DNA of 64,000 nt from Roridomyces roridus (taxonomy: Eukaryota; Basidiomycota; Agaricomycetes; Agaricales; Mycenaceae), in contig JARKIF010000012.1 of NCBI GenBank assembly GCA_029378245.1, positions 682,001 through 746,000 of the forward strand, written 5' to 3'. The stretch's first letter is position 1; each line of letters opens with the position of its first letter. The position numbers and the translations under genes are program-made. Below are positions 1 through 10,796 of the stretch, piece by piece. The notes beneath the pieces were generated by a model that saw nothing but the letters and a program-made list of their open reading frames with translations, ran no database searches and was not told the DNA's origin.

Positions 1-330
1 TGTACTGGAACCCCTCGCCCTTGACATAATTGTCAAAGCCAGTGGAAAGAATGAGCTTGATGTGCTCCGGAGAAGCTGCAAAGATAATGTCCCTCCACAG
101 CAACCTAAAATTGACCACAGGTCCCATTTCCGTGAGCGACTCTTGAATACCATCACCTAAAAACAGACATTTAGCGCTCCGCGGGAAGGATGGAGCGCTA
201 GACTCACCGGGGTACCCGAATTTGCGACCATCTCGGATTTTCTTCAAGACGTCTATCTTGCCGATGGAGCGGCCTGGCACGACGGGTACGAGACGCGCGC
301 CAAGAGCGCGCGCACATGATTGATTTCGAA
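1..330 (-). CDS. Cytochrome P450 (CYP63-like), 5' part, runs off the window
   Basis: Reading the minus strand, two exon pieces match the start of the full CYP63-like gene at 16883-19579. The first (about 203-330) encodes an ALGARLVPVVPGR-like stretch and ends RKFGYPG at a GTGAGT donor. The second (1 to about 158) encodes GDGIQESLTEMGPVVNFR and continues through an EHIKLIL-like segment to the window edge. Such enzymes are haem monooxygenases anchored in the ER. No exon for the N-terminal membrane anchor is visible upstream: the coding frame runs into a TAA about 24 nt before the first recognisable codon, and no ATG is available in that frame. The anchor exon may lie behind an unseen intron, or the gene may be a truncated paralog. 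The rest of the gene, with the haem motif, lies outside the window, so its integrity cannot be judged. Confidence 0.7.
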
Positions 331-764
331 TTTGGATTTAAGCGGGCGGTAACGCGGTTGCTTATCCTCGTCGCATTACTGAGATCCAAACAAACCACAA
401 GGCTGCCCGCCCGCAATAGTTAGTTCAATCGGCGTTTGAGCGCGGGAAGCAGATCTTCAACTGCCATGACTTAAAATCACTTGGACATCAGCCGTTATGT
501 CGTTCGCTGGCATTTCCCCCTTCCATCCCGCCCGAGGCGGAGAGACAACAAAAAAAGCCCCAGCGTTGATTTAAGCGCCTGTTATACCCCACCCGTCGCC
601 CGACCTCGGAACGGATGACGGTGAGTTTGATTTACATCAAAACATGCCTCCGCCTCGTGTACATACCTGCACCATGCTGCCCCTCAATAGACTGCCTTCC
701 TCCCCATGCGATACACCACCCCCCAGTACCCCCACACACATAGCAAGACAAAATCTTTACGAGC

Positions 765-1942
765 ATGACTTCATACGGAACAATGTCCATGTCGACACCG
801 TTACCCCCGGCAATGGCAGGTGCCATTAATATTGGCAACGGAGGTAAGTCGCGCCTTCCAGCCTTCAGCCTCCTTTCTCCACTCATCCCCGTACGTAGCA
901 CGATCCGAGCACACGACCACACACGAAACACCGCGCACAGTGACATCCCCTCCTCTCCGGGACGACTTTGACGCGTTCACGACCACGCAGACCCAGACAC
1001 ACAAAACCCAGCGCTGGTCCAGCACGACGCGTGCTGCAACACCAGCTGTCGTGGCGTTGCGTGACCAGCTCGAGGCTATGACAGCCACCCGAGCCACGAC
1101 GCCCATGGGAGACGAGCTGCCTGCTGGGAAACGCCGCACGAGGCATGGAGCTGTGGATGACCCCATCGCTGCACGCCCCCTCCGTCGCAAAAAGCGGATT
1201 AAACCGATCAGGTGCGTTATCTTGACACTTGTCCTTGGTCGTCGTTCTCATCCATGTCAGCCCTGCAGAGGACCGCGGGCTGGACTTTACGCTCGTCACG
1301 CATCGCGTGCTGGAAGACGGTCCAGAGCGCACGGTATCTCTTTCGACGTGGCGCGAACAGGCGGTGGAGGAGGAGATTGGCGGGGACGCCATGAGCGTGT
1401 ATTATGTGCGTCCAGAGGACCTTGACTGGGGATGGGGCGATGGCATTCCGATGGCAGCACGCGAGGAGATTGTCATAGTCCCGTTCCCAGTCGAGGCACC
1501 GTGGAAGGTCGATGAAAAGGACACCAGTCCCAGCTCAGAGTCGGGAGAGGGCTCTGCACCGCACACGTCTACTCCAAGGGGTAGCGGCAATACCCTCGTC
1601 CCACCCGCTGGAGAATTCCACCCCTTCCAAGCGACGCGCTCAAAGTCGGGGTCCATCATAAGCAGCATCCACCTCACACCTCAGCCTCTTCCTCTGCATC
1701 CACCGTCTCCCCCTCCTCCTCCTGCCGATGAAACCCTCTCCGACATCCTAGCCACTTGCGAGCCACCTCTAACCCACCTCGAGCCTGTCCTCGCACGCGT
1801 CGGCATCCTACGCACAGCGCACCTCCACGCCGTCGGCCGTCTTTCGGACGCACCGAGGGCAGAGGTCAGGGACGCTGCGCTGAAGCTGGGGGTGACGGTG
1901 CTGGAATGGGCCATGTTGTTGGATCGGATACGTGCGTTGTAG
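765..1942 (+). CDS. Unrecognised protein, three exons, about 357 aa
   Basis: Exons 765-843, 899-1211 and 1261-1942 join in phase (1+2 nt, then 2+1 nt). Introns are GTAAGT...GTAG and GTGCGT...GTCAG, 55 and 49 nt. I do not recognise the family. The first half is rich in Thr, Arg and Ser, with a basic patch PLRRKKRIKP near residue 130 that could be a nuclear signal. The middle contains an acidic and aromatic stretch (RPEDLDWGWGDG). A proline run (PPSPPPPPADE) precedes a predicted helical C-terminal segment (DILATCEPPLTHLEPVLARV to the end) of about 80 residues. That tail is the likeliest folded domain. The matched splice phases and continuous coding support a real gene; function is unknown. The ATG at 765 is chosen because it joins in phase; ATGs at 783 and 789 are also in frame. 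Confidence 0.6.
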
Positions 1943-4417
1943 CCTTTGCTTTGCTTTCTTTGCTGTATCGCTGCTTTCATGGACTGTAGTCTGTATGAGT
2001 AGGATGGATTTGTTGTACTGCTGTACTTACCTAGAGAAAGAGAGTTCTTTGGCGATGAGCTTATTATGTGTCGGGCGTGGTCTAGGGCGGGACTCGATGT
2101 ATGTAACGACGATGGAGGTCATACCAGTCCATGCAAGTGGCTCAACGCACATCTTCAGCCCCTGCGAGTCGAAAGCGACGCAAGTCGAGGAGATGGCAAA
2201 GGGAAAGAAGAAGATGAATCGATTGGAGCGACAGATTCTGGACGAAAGAGGACCAAGACGAATGTGGTGGTTCGCAGAAGAAATCCGGAGCATGTTGCCC
2301 AAATTGGGTGATCTCTCTCTTTGTCGTTTTCCTATGGACAGTAGTAGGAACTCTCAAGCCAGTCTCGAGGTGCTTAGTACTTACATACCCTCAGATCCTT
2401 CTTTCCGACGACCTGAAAAGGATAATCTCTCGCCGACGACCATCGCTGGCATCTTCCGCAAAACGCCTTCCTGAGTCCTGGTGGATGATTTGGGGGCTAA
2501 AGATTTAAGACGCCGGACAAGGACGTGCGAGAGGCAGGGGAGAGGCTCTTAAAGTGGATACTTAGTTGTGCTGCCAGTGGGGCCTGCGAATGTGCGTATG
2601 TGCGTATGTGCTGGGCGGGGACAGATTCAGGGAGTGGATGATGGCGCGGACCGGACGGAGTATGTTGTTTGATCAGCAGCTAGAAATTGTTGTCCGATCG
2701 CGACAGAAGATCTCGAAATGCTTGACAAAAAAAATGCTGGCTAAAAAAAACAAAACAGGAAAGGTCCAGACCGTCCATTCAACAAAACATAAACCGCGCG
2801 CAGTACTATATGAGACGGTCTTCCTGGCCACTTAAGAGGTTTTCGGTGTCGGGGCAGCGATTCAGGCCATGAGCGACGGAATGAAGTACCCAGGGTGATA
2901 ATCTGGACTCCTACGAGCAGAACGAGCCCCCAGTCGACCGATTCCGTCAAGTTTTGCTGACATGAGAAATATTTTGCGGAGGCAGGTCCAAAAATGGCCT
3001 GCCCGGCTAAGTTGGCCATGCGTGGGAATCATTCCTGTCTGCCACGGCGCATCGTCGCTCTCGATTCCTGGCGATTCGCCAAAGGTCTAACTTGGCTGCA
3101 GGGCCCCAGAGGCCTCTTATTCAACTCATGAATGCACATTTCTGGCTCTGTTACCGTACATCACACTGAATATTGACAATGAGCACCTCACCCGAGCAGC
3201 AGGCTGTGCGCAAGCGTAGATAGGCGCGGAAACCACTCAGAGCATGATAATATCGTTCCCCAATGCATCTGCAGGACATATGTAGTCGGGCTGGCCCCTA
3301 GTGAGCCGCGACGGTGGGCTCTAGTGTTGGGGAGAGGAGAGGGACGGAGGGCTAGAGCAGTGATACTCTTCGCCACTCGGCGTCGAGTGGAGACGGTCGG
3401 GGAGTCGACTTTGGGGCTTTTCAATGACCATAAAGCCCTGTGAGGGTCGGGAGAAGCGACAAGTGTGCCGAAAAGAGCGGGAAGGTGTGATATGCTGTCC
3501 CGCCTCCCGCCAGCTCATCAGCTGCCGACGCCCATGAACAGCCACAGTAACGAAGGAGAGGGTTGAGAAGATGCTAATATTGCATTTAAAGACGGTGGGA
3601 GAGGGTGGGGTACATGTGGTGGTCGTGTTTTGATGTGGTAGAAAAGTGGGCAAAACACGTGTGACGACGAGCCCCCGCCCGAAGCCGTGACGGGGTATAC
3701 AGACAAAGTGAGCAGGGTACATCGAGGAGAAGGTTCCACGTACGCACCTTGGTAGCCATTTACGCCGCCGTGGTCCCCCATCCCCTCATAAAATCTCGCC
3801 ACGTTCGGCATGCGGAAACTGGGGTCGAGTAGCAATCGGCTCCAGCGACGGGAATTCAAGCTGGCTAAAATCATATTAGTATCGCCAATAGCATGCCTAG
3901 AAGGTCCTTACAGACCGTGCAGAGTTTGAAGATGGTACCAGAAAAACTGGGTCCGATACAAAGGTGACGATCTGACGCGCTGAGTGCTGGAATTCGCTGC
4001 TTCAGTTGGAATCTTGGCCGATATGGTGGAAGTTGGGGTAGAACAGGTGGCCTGATCGTTGAGGAGCAGATAGCCCGGGGTCCGCTGAGTGTAAGAAGCC
4101 CCAGAGGTCCCGAATTGGTGGGGTGGTCGTCGAGAAAGAGTGAGTCAAATGCAAGCGACACCATGGGCAAATTAAGAAATCACGTGTTACGGCCCTCCGC
4201 CCCGATTGTTGACAGGCACAACATCACGTCAACTGCGTCAATCAAGTCCAATTTCGGTTCGCGACGAGCTATGTACATCCCTTCCAACCTTCCAATATGC
4301 GACTACATTGAAGCAAGAATATGCGATCAACAGGCTTGTATGGAGTAAGTGGCCAGGTAGCCTGTGCGGCCAGGTGGGGGGTCTCATATAGTATTATCCA
4401 TAGGAGTAGTATTGGCT
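1943..4417. other. Gene-poor stretch with weak coding fragments
   Basis: No gene can be modelled here. On the plus strand 2113-2310 reads like coding sequence (a Lys/Arg-rich piece with RLERQILDERG), but no matching exons or start were found. On the minus strand 3750-4170 holds a plausible short intron, with a CTAAT branch-like motif before a TTTTAG acceptor near 3871. Flanking peptides are readable in more than one frame, so this may be the worn end of a gene. The rest shows nothing I can name. Confidence 0.3.
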
Positions 4418-4500
4418 TCCTCCCCAGCGAATCGAACCCCGGTCCTAAGACTGCGAGTTCGACCTCAGGGCAACACTGTTACCACTGAACCAGGGAGTCG
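4418..4500 (-). repeat. tRNA-derived or decayed tRNA-like sequence
   Basis: On the minus strand this stretch has a good A-box-like TGGTTCAGTGG and a B-box-like GGTTCGATTCG about 55 nt apart, as in RNA polymerase III promoters of tRNA genes. A T-arm with one mismatch can be drawn. The acceptor stem is imperfect, and I could not fit a normal anticodon arm. It may be a tRNA pseudogene, the head of a tRNA-derived SINE, or an unusual intron-bearing tRNA. Confidence 0.35.
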
Positions 4501-4608
4501 GTGGTATGATCCAATGATTATAAACTTTATGCAGCTGCTCTGGGACGTAGTTGCCGTATATTTCGTGTTAGAGTGAGACTAATTGGAAGTGCGCGAGAGT
4601 TGCTTTAG

Positions 4609-4768
4609 CTATTAGAATAAGAACTCAGTCTTCGCGCACAATGGTCGAACGGAGTCTATAATATTCACCTATTAGAATAAGAACTAGAATACGAGTTAGA
4701 ATGAGAGAAAGGAAAACAGAGAAGAGTCGCTCACCTCAGTCTTCGTGCACAATAGTCGAACGAAGTCT
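4609..4768. repeat. Two interspersed short direct repeats
   Basis: The 17-mer CTATTAGAATAAGAACT occurs at 4609-4625 and 4669-4685, exactly 60 nt apart. A 34-nt unit beginning CTCAGTCTTCG occurs at 4624-4657 and 4735-4768 with three mismatches. Each 34-nt unit itself has a weak inverted symmetry (GTCTTCG / CGAACGAAGTC). Function is unknown; it could be a relic of a repeat element. Confidence 0.7.
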
Positions 4769-4943
4769 GAGGGGAGACGGCTCAACGGTACAGAATATAT
4801 AATCTATGCAGAAAGATATCCGATGCTAAACCCGATACTAAGAAAAGAAGAAATAGCACCCATGTCCATATACCTCGCAATACCGTTCTCCTCGCATTCA
4901 CAAGAGTACGCATCCCTGAACATTCAGGTCCCCGTGCAGGTTC

Positions 4944-4982
4944 ACCAGCATTAGTTACCAGCATTAGTTACCAGCATTAGTT
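4944..4982. repeat. 13-bp tandem repeat, three perfect copies
   Basis: ACCAGCATTAGTT is repeated three times without interruption at 4944-4956, 4957-4969 and 4970-4982. A degenerate GCCAGG follows. It lies in non-coding DNA just upstream (plus sense) of the SFM1 pseudogene fragment. Confidence 0.9.
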
Positions 4983-5129
4983 GCCAGGAGCAGCCAGGTA
5001 CCGCCAACATTTCGATCCGATTGCCACCCTCGAGTGGTAAAAAAGCTCGCAGACGGAGGTATTGCCATTTTGGGCCTGCGATTGTTGATGAATACGTACT
5101 CTAATCGCCTATCAGTCACCTCTTGTCTT

Positions 5130-5315
5130 TCACCATCGCACTCTAGCTCGACCCATGGCGGGATCGCTTTCGCCGTGTCATCGTCGTCTTCCATGTGCTC
5201 TGTACATTTTTTTTTGGCGTAGGAGGCCTCTGGGAGACGCATGGGCCTCCCGATCACGTAGACGAATCCCAGCCAAAAAACGAGTGATGGGACTTATCAC
5301 CACAACGCTCCGTGA
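5130..5315 (-). pseudogene. Truncated inverted copy of the SFM1 promoter and 5' exons
   Basis: On the minus strand this segment matches the promoter, exon 1, intron 1 and most of exon 2 of the intact SFM1 gene at 12143. The same MEDDDDTAKAIPPWVELE peptide is encoded. The copy is dead: the stretch holding the start codon (a TTCCTCCACCACCAT block) is missing, and the splice donor GGTGAGG has become GGGAGG. Homology stops abruptly just after the ELE codons. It also extends upstream of the gene, where GTTGCGGTGACAAGTC corresponds to GTTGTGGTGATAAGTC. The copy lies 7 kb away in opposite orientation, beside the 3' end of the M28 protease gene. Confidence 0.85.
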
Positions 5316-5395
5316 GCAAGCCACCAACCGGCAGCCTCTCGCATTAATTTTATCTTTCTACGTACTTACTCTAAATGAATTACAATACTAGCTTC

Positions 5396-8300
5396 TCAGA
5401 CGAACGCAGCCCCAGCAACGCACCCCAACAACACAGCATCCACAGAGCCACCCATCTTCGTCTCCAACCACCCATCCAATTCCTCAAAAAGTTTCATCGC
5501 AGGCCCACCCTCCATCTTGACCGCCTTCTTGGCCGGCCACATCCCACTCTCCTGCAACCCAATAAAATTAAACGCAATCTTCTCGTTCCCCGTCTCGGGA
5601 ATCGCGATAGTCAGATCAAGCGTCCACACGTCCACGCCGTAGAACGACGCCTCCTTGACGTGGTGTCTCGCGTACTCGGTCGGCGGGTTGTCATCGAGGT
5701 TCCACTTGAGGACGTGCGCGTCAAACGCAATCACAGTCCAAATGAGCCCGGGGTGGTGGATTTGCAGCGTAAAGCTACGCGTCCCGGCAGTGAAATCCAC
5801 TACATCGTTAACCGCCTCGAGCTTGAAGCTCGTAAAAGGCGAAACATACCCCGGGCTCGGGGGAAGGCTGATTTTATACGGAGACAAGAACTAAGGACTG
5901 GGTCAGATTCAAGTTGAAAGAAAGAAAGGAGGGACGTACAGAAGAGAAGGGATAAAGTGGATCCCAATCCGAATTATGGTCGTTCATTTTAACAGCCAAA
6001 ACATCCGTCTGAGGCGCAAACTCTGCGGCAATATCACGCACAAGCTGCGGGAAGCCAGGAGCCCCATCCGCAGTCGCAAGGTGCAGCGTATGTTCCTGAG
6101 TCGTCGACTACATCCAAAATATCCGTTAAATAACTAACCCTTGGATAAGAAGACTAGGACGTACGTTCTCCAAATGAATGACAAACAACCTCTTCTGATG
6201 CTCCGCATCAAACACATCGCGCTGTGCGTATACAGCCACGTCCATGAGTACAACGGCAGCCAGCACGAGCACGAGCGCGCGTAGAGTCTTGCGCCCAAAA
6301 CGGTGCGCAAAGGGGATGGCCAGCGGCAGGGCCTGCGCACCGAGGACGGAAACCAGCGTGCCGACGATATTATCCGCAGGCACGCTACCCATCCGGCCAG
6401 TCTGTAAATCGAGGTTCATCATTAGGACTGAAGAAAAAGGCAGTACGTACAAGCGGCACAAACACCTCGAGCGTCGGCAGAAGCACGAGCGTCCCCGTCA
6501 ACAAGGTGAACCACGAGCCGAGGAGATACGTCCACAGGGACACCTCGCCCGCTCGGGTCGTCAGTACAAAGTCGTTCACGAGCATCGCGACAAAGATCGA
6601 AAGCGACGGGATGAAAAACAGCGCAGCACTCCCGATGCCGAACAACTGAATAACAAACGCCGCAGCGGACTGCATAAGCAGAATCGCCGCATACGCGCTC
6701 TTCTCGTCCGTCGCCGGGACCAAGAGTTGCGAGCCGAAGGCGCCTATACACAGATTAAGTTGAATTTAAAAGAGAAAAGAGAAGGAACAACGCACCGAGT
6801 AAAGTAGCAGGCACATACAACCCCATCGCACCAAAATGCTCTCCAGCAAACCAACTCATACCCTTGCCCAAAACCTCCCGCATCACCAACGCCAATACGT
6901 TCGACAAAACAACAGCCCCACCCAATCCACCCAGAGCAGCAATCGCCCCGTTCCTTAGCCCCTTGCCACCGTCCCCCCTAGCGACAAGTACAGCACCCGC
7001 AAACAACGCGCCATACAACACCTTGGCCGTCGAAACACGGTACATGAAGAAGTGGTACATAAGCCCAAAGTAAACCAACCCCATCTTCTTGTGTTGCTTG
7101 TCGATCTTCTGCAGGCTCGGGATGGCGGAGCCCGGCGCGGCGAGGTGTTTGATGAGCGCGAGGACATTTTCGCCAAAGTTTTGGGCGACGCCGGGTTGAA
7201 TGTTCTCGACGAGGTCGTTGCGCATATGGTAGATGTAGCTGTTTGCTACGACTGCCATCTGGAGACAAGAGTCGGATTTGCACTGAGATCAAGAGATTGT
7301 TATTACTTACGTCTAAACCAGGGACGGAGAGGTATTCCTCGAATTGGCGGAAATCGGTGTCGGACAGCATGACGCCCGAGTTGAACACGTCGTTGGCAAA
7401 TATCGTACCGAATGGTCTGTCGAGGAGAATGAAATAAATTGCGTGGATGCAGAAAAAAAACTTACCGCGGAACATGCGAGTACGCCTCGACCATTTCCTC
7501 GCTGGTCGCTTGGAAGAGCAATTCCCGGCCAGTCGAACCCGCAGCTGCTCAATGATCAGCAAATTTCAATGGGAGATGTTGAGCCCCACCTTCGAGATTT
7601 ATGACAGCGCGCACACTGATATAGATTCGGGGTCACCGGGGCAACGTCAAACAAAAAGTGTCAAAAAACGCACGTATCCGCAATGGGGTGCTGCGTCGAA
7701 AAAAGGTGTGAGCCGTCCTGGAGGGATTCTTCCGCGTGATTGAACACTGGAACGGTTCAATCAAGAACTTCAAGGGCGGATGGACAGACGGACAAAATAT
7801 GACAGCATGTGCGGGTTCCCATCCGGGAGTGTCGACAAGGACGCGTATACAATCGAGCATGATGCCCACAGATAGCGCATCGTCGGCGGCACCCGGACTG
7901 GGGAGTGTGCTGTCGAGATGGGCGTTCAAGAGTAACGCATGCTCTTTTCCGGCCTCTGTGCCGTCGGAGAGTCGGACAACGATGTTGGTGAGGTCTGAGA
8001 GGATGAGAACGAAAAAGAGCTGGTAGAGGACGAACGCACTTTGGTAGCTCTTGTACAACCGCTTGCTCATCATGTCAAAGCGATGGGTCCCGCTGCCCTG
8101 CTGTCTCCACACCTCGCACTCGAGCTTCCGGCCACTCTCCTTGACGACGCGCTCACAATGACGTTGAGCCTCCTGCGCCTGCTCGAGCATCCAGGTATCT
8201 GCCAACGCATGCTCATATGTGCCGACGGTCCTGTATCCGATATCCTCTGAAAGGTGCTTGACAAAGCCAAGAATGCGTGTCTCGGAGAGTTGGGGGAGGT

Positions 8301-8538
8301 TGGTGAGCGCGTCAGTTCTGTAGGAGACGTTCGGTAAGGGTAAAGAACGGATGGAAGGACGCGTACAAGTCGGTTTTTGGTTCCGCAAGAGCTGCAAATC
8401 CTGTCAGTTTGTGACGGTGAAAAGTGAGGGTGACGTACTGTAATGTTGCTGGATAGCGAGAGCAATGGCCAGGAGAAGAATTGGCCCGATAGCTAGGAGG
8501 GAAGGCGCGATACCCCACTTTGGTGAGAAGAGGCTCAT
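5396..8538 (-). CDS. M28-family membrane metallopeptidase (vacuolar or ER type)
   Basis: This is a multi-exon gene for a zinc aminopeptidase-like protease with many membrane segments, of the PFF1/ERMP1 kind that works in the vacuole or ER membrane. The start ATG at 8536-8538 opens MSLFSPKWGIAPSLLAIG, a first membrane helix. The M28 zinc-ligand motifs follow in order and look intact: NAHLDS, GAADDALS, NHAEES, SDTDFR and YIYHMRND. About eight hydrophobic segments follow, then a lumenal C-terminal domain ending GAAFV. Intron placement restores the catalytic region: FNHAEES follows a GTCCGT intron, and LEAAGSTGRELLFQATSEE spans another. The length, near 850-900 residues, suits the family. It is divergently arranged with the F-box gene at 8754 (215 bp between the two start codons). 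The 3' end faces the SFM1 relic. Confidence 0.85.
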
Positions 8539-8753
8539 GGGAGGAGAGGTACCGGATCAGATCCGAGTCGATCATATTCTACCCGAACCCCGTTTTGCTC
8601 CCGTCCATCCAGCTCGGGAGGCGGAGATTGCAAGCCTTTCAATTTGGACACATACGAGCCAAGTATACAAGTTTATCGGACGTCCTTGACCACCGCCATC
8701 GCACACAGAAGAAAACCTGACCACAATCCTCCGCTCGTCCCTTTACACCTCTC

Positions 8754-9942
8754 ATGCGTGATGCTCAAGAGCTCTACAAACGCATCGAAGAGCTCTCCGA
8801 AACGATAGAACGGCAGAAGGATGTTCTCAGGAGCCTCGAGCGTCAGAGGAGCGATGCGCAAGGCGAGTTGAACGCCATCCTCGACCCCATGGCGAGGCTC
8901 CCTCTCGAAATCTCCTCCGACATTTTACTGGAATCTCTTCTCTCGACCCGGAGCATGAAGTCGTCCACCGTGTTGCTGGGCGTCTGCCGCCGATGGAGCG
9001 AGATCGCCCTTGCAACCCCTTCTTTGTGGACGCACATCTGCAACAACGGTCTTCCCAACAGATTTCGTGGTCTCGTCGAGATGTGGCTTCCTCGGTCGCA
9101 GGACTACCCGCTCGTCCTCTCCCTGCATGGCATGGACCTGGCACCGTTCACGGACCTCATCCATGGCATGGGAGACCACGCACGGCGGATCCAAAATCTG
9201 CAACTCGTGCAACCCGGAATGGGATTTCACAAATCGCTAGAATGCGCACCAGAGACCCCGCTGATACCTCTTCCCTGGTTACAGTCCCTGTCGGTCGAGG
9301 GACCCGCCAAGGAAATGGAATTCAGTGTCAACTCGTGGTACTACGTCTTGCGAAGCCTGCCGAACCTCGTGAGCGGGGGTTTCAAAGGCTCGATTTTGGG
9401 AGGGAATCAGAGCTGCGAGATCCCTTCTTCGCTCCAGCACTTGTATCTTGGAGAACCGACGGAATGGGATCGCGCCTCAGGGGCTCTTCGCCAGCTCACA
9501 TTACCCTCGCTTCGCACCCTCCACATCAGCATTTCCTATGAACCGCAGAGATGCGTTTCTCATTTGCGCGAGTTCTTAATCAGATCCTCTCCGCCTCTGC
9601 GCTCGTTGTACCTTGGATTACCCCTTGGTAGAATGTCTACGCCTGGTGCCCCATCTCGAGGACCTCGTAATGACAGAAGAAAATCACAACCTCGCAGCCC
9701 TCTTCCGCATTCTGTCTGAGGCAGATATCCTTCCAGAGCTCGCCTATCTAGGTGTCCGAGCATGGCCATGGATCGTCGAGGATGGAGCCGATCCCATCCT
9801 CGAGGTACTCAGAGACCGACGCCCGACGCTTCGCTCGTTCCACCTCGCCATTGATCAACGGTGGCCTGACTATGAGGCTCTCGAGCACCAGTTTATCGAA
9901 TCCTTTCGTACGTTGGCAGACGGAGGGATTATTGTGAGATGA
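8754..9942 (+). CDS. F-box/LRR-like protein with a one-base frameshift
   Basis: An N-terminal coiled coil (about residues 5-45, RIEELSETIERQKDVLRSL) is followed by an F-box-like segment (LPLEISSDILLESLL ... CRRWSEIALATPSLW). Irregular leucine-rich repeats follow. This arrangement is typical of Agaricomycete F-box-like proteins, which usually bind SKP1 in ubiquitin ligases. The frame from 8754 runs to about 9612 (LREFLIRSSPPLRSLY). The natural continuation (LDYPLVECLRLVPHLEDL) is in the next frame and runs to the stop at 9942. One extra base near 9612 explains the shift. No GT-AG intron of suitable phase exists there: the only candidate is 24 nt and keeps the wrong frame. Either the gene has recently died or the base is a sequence error. 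Divergent from the M28 protease. Confidence 0.7.
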
Positions 9943-10796
9943 AGAACAGGTGAAGTATATTCATTGAGGTGGGTTGGTATTTATACGTACTACTTATCTA
10001 CAATGTGAAATGAGTAGGAAGTGAAACAGGGCAATGGTTGACATAGTCACATAGGGGAGTGGAAATAGAGATAGGGAAAACCAATTAGGATCTGTGGAAT
10101 AAGTAATTAAGATGGAAGGAAGAATGTTGAGGCAAGTGGAATATGAATGAGAAAACCCGGGTGCGTGTTTGAACATGATCACATGTACGATCGGTTCTCC
10201 TACAACAGGGATGCACATCTCGATTCAAATTGGAGAACTCAACGAGCCGACTTTGTTATAATGTAAAGTGAGCCCTTGCACCGCATGTGAATCGTCATGT
10301 CTTCAAGTCTGACCACAGACCGCAGAGAGCAGTATATGAATTGTGTACCCGATTCTCGGATTGATAATACCTCTGGTGGAATAACGGTTCTTGCATTCAA
10401 GGACTTGCCCTCGTGGCCCCCAAAAGTACCCATATCTTTCCGCCATTGAGGTTCTCCAGCGTCATCGGAACGTTTCCAAGCAAAGAGTCGCCAGCTCGAG
10501 CACACATCTGTCGATGGAAAAGGGAGGTGCTCATGACCGTGACGATCCGGGAAAGACATTTTGTCCGAGACTGCACAGCTGCACCGCGGGAACACCTTTC
10601 TTTTCAGCGATTACGCAAAGGTTGGTGCAGATGCGCTTGCTTGCGTTTGCAGAGTTGTTAGAACGATGTTTGCTGGGGGGTTGCAAGGTGTGGATCTCGT
10701 GTATATGTCTGCAGAAGTTGATCGAGAGGAGAATTTCGATTACTAGCATTATTTATGTACAGAACAACTCTTTCTTCTTTCTTGAATTCAATTTTG
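9943..10796. other. Intergenic stretch without a supported gene
   Basis: Several overlapping short frames exist around 10239-10595 (minus) and 10391-10843 (plus), but none has a recognisable motif or splice pattern. It separates two convergent F-box-like genes, and their 3' flanks probably lie here. Confidence 0.4.

Noticed and set aside
820..1425. Long overlapping frames on both strands around 800-1430
   Set aside because: They are shadows of the three-exon gene at 765-1942; only that reading has matching splice phases.
4944..4982. CRISPR-like array
   Set aside because: The repeats are head to tail with no spacers, and the genome is fungal.
9607..9631. A possible 24-nt GT-AG intron explaining the F-box frame change
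   Set aside because: Its length is a multiple of three, so it does not change the frame, and it is far shorter than any other intron here.
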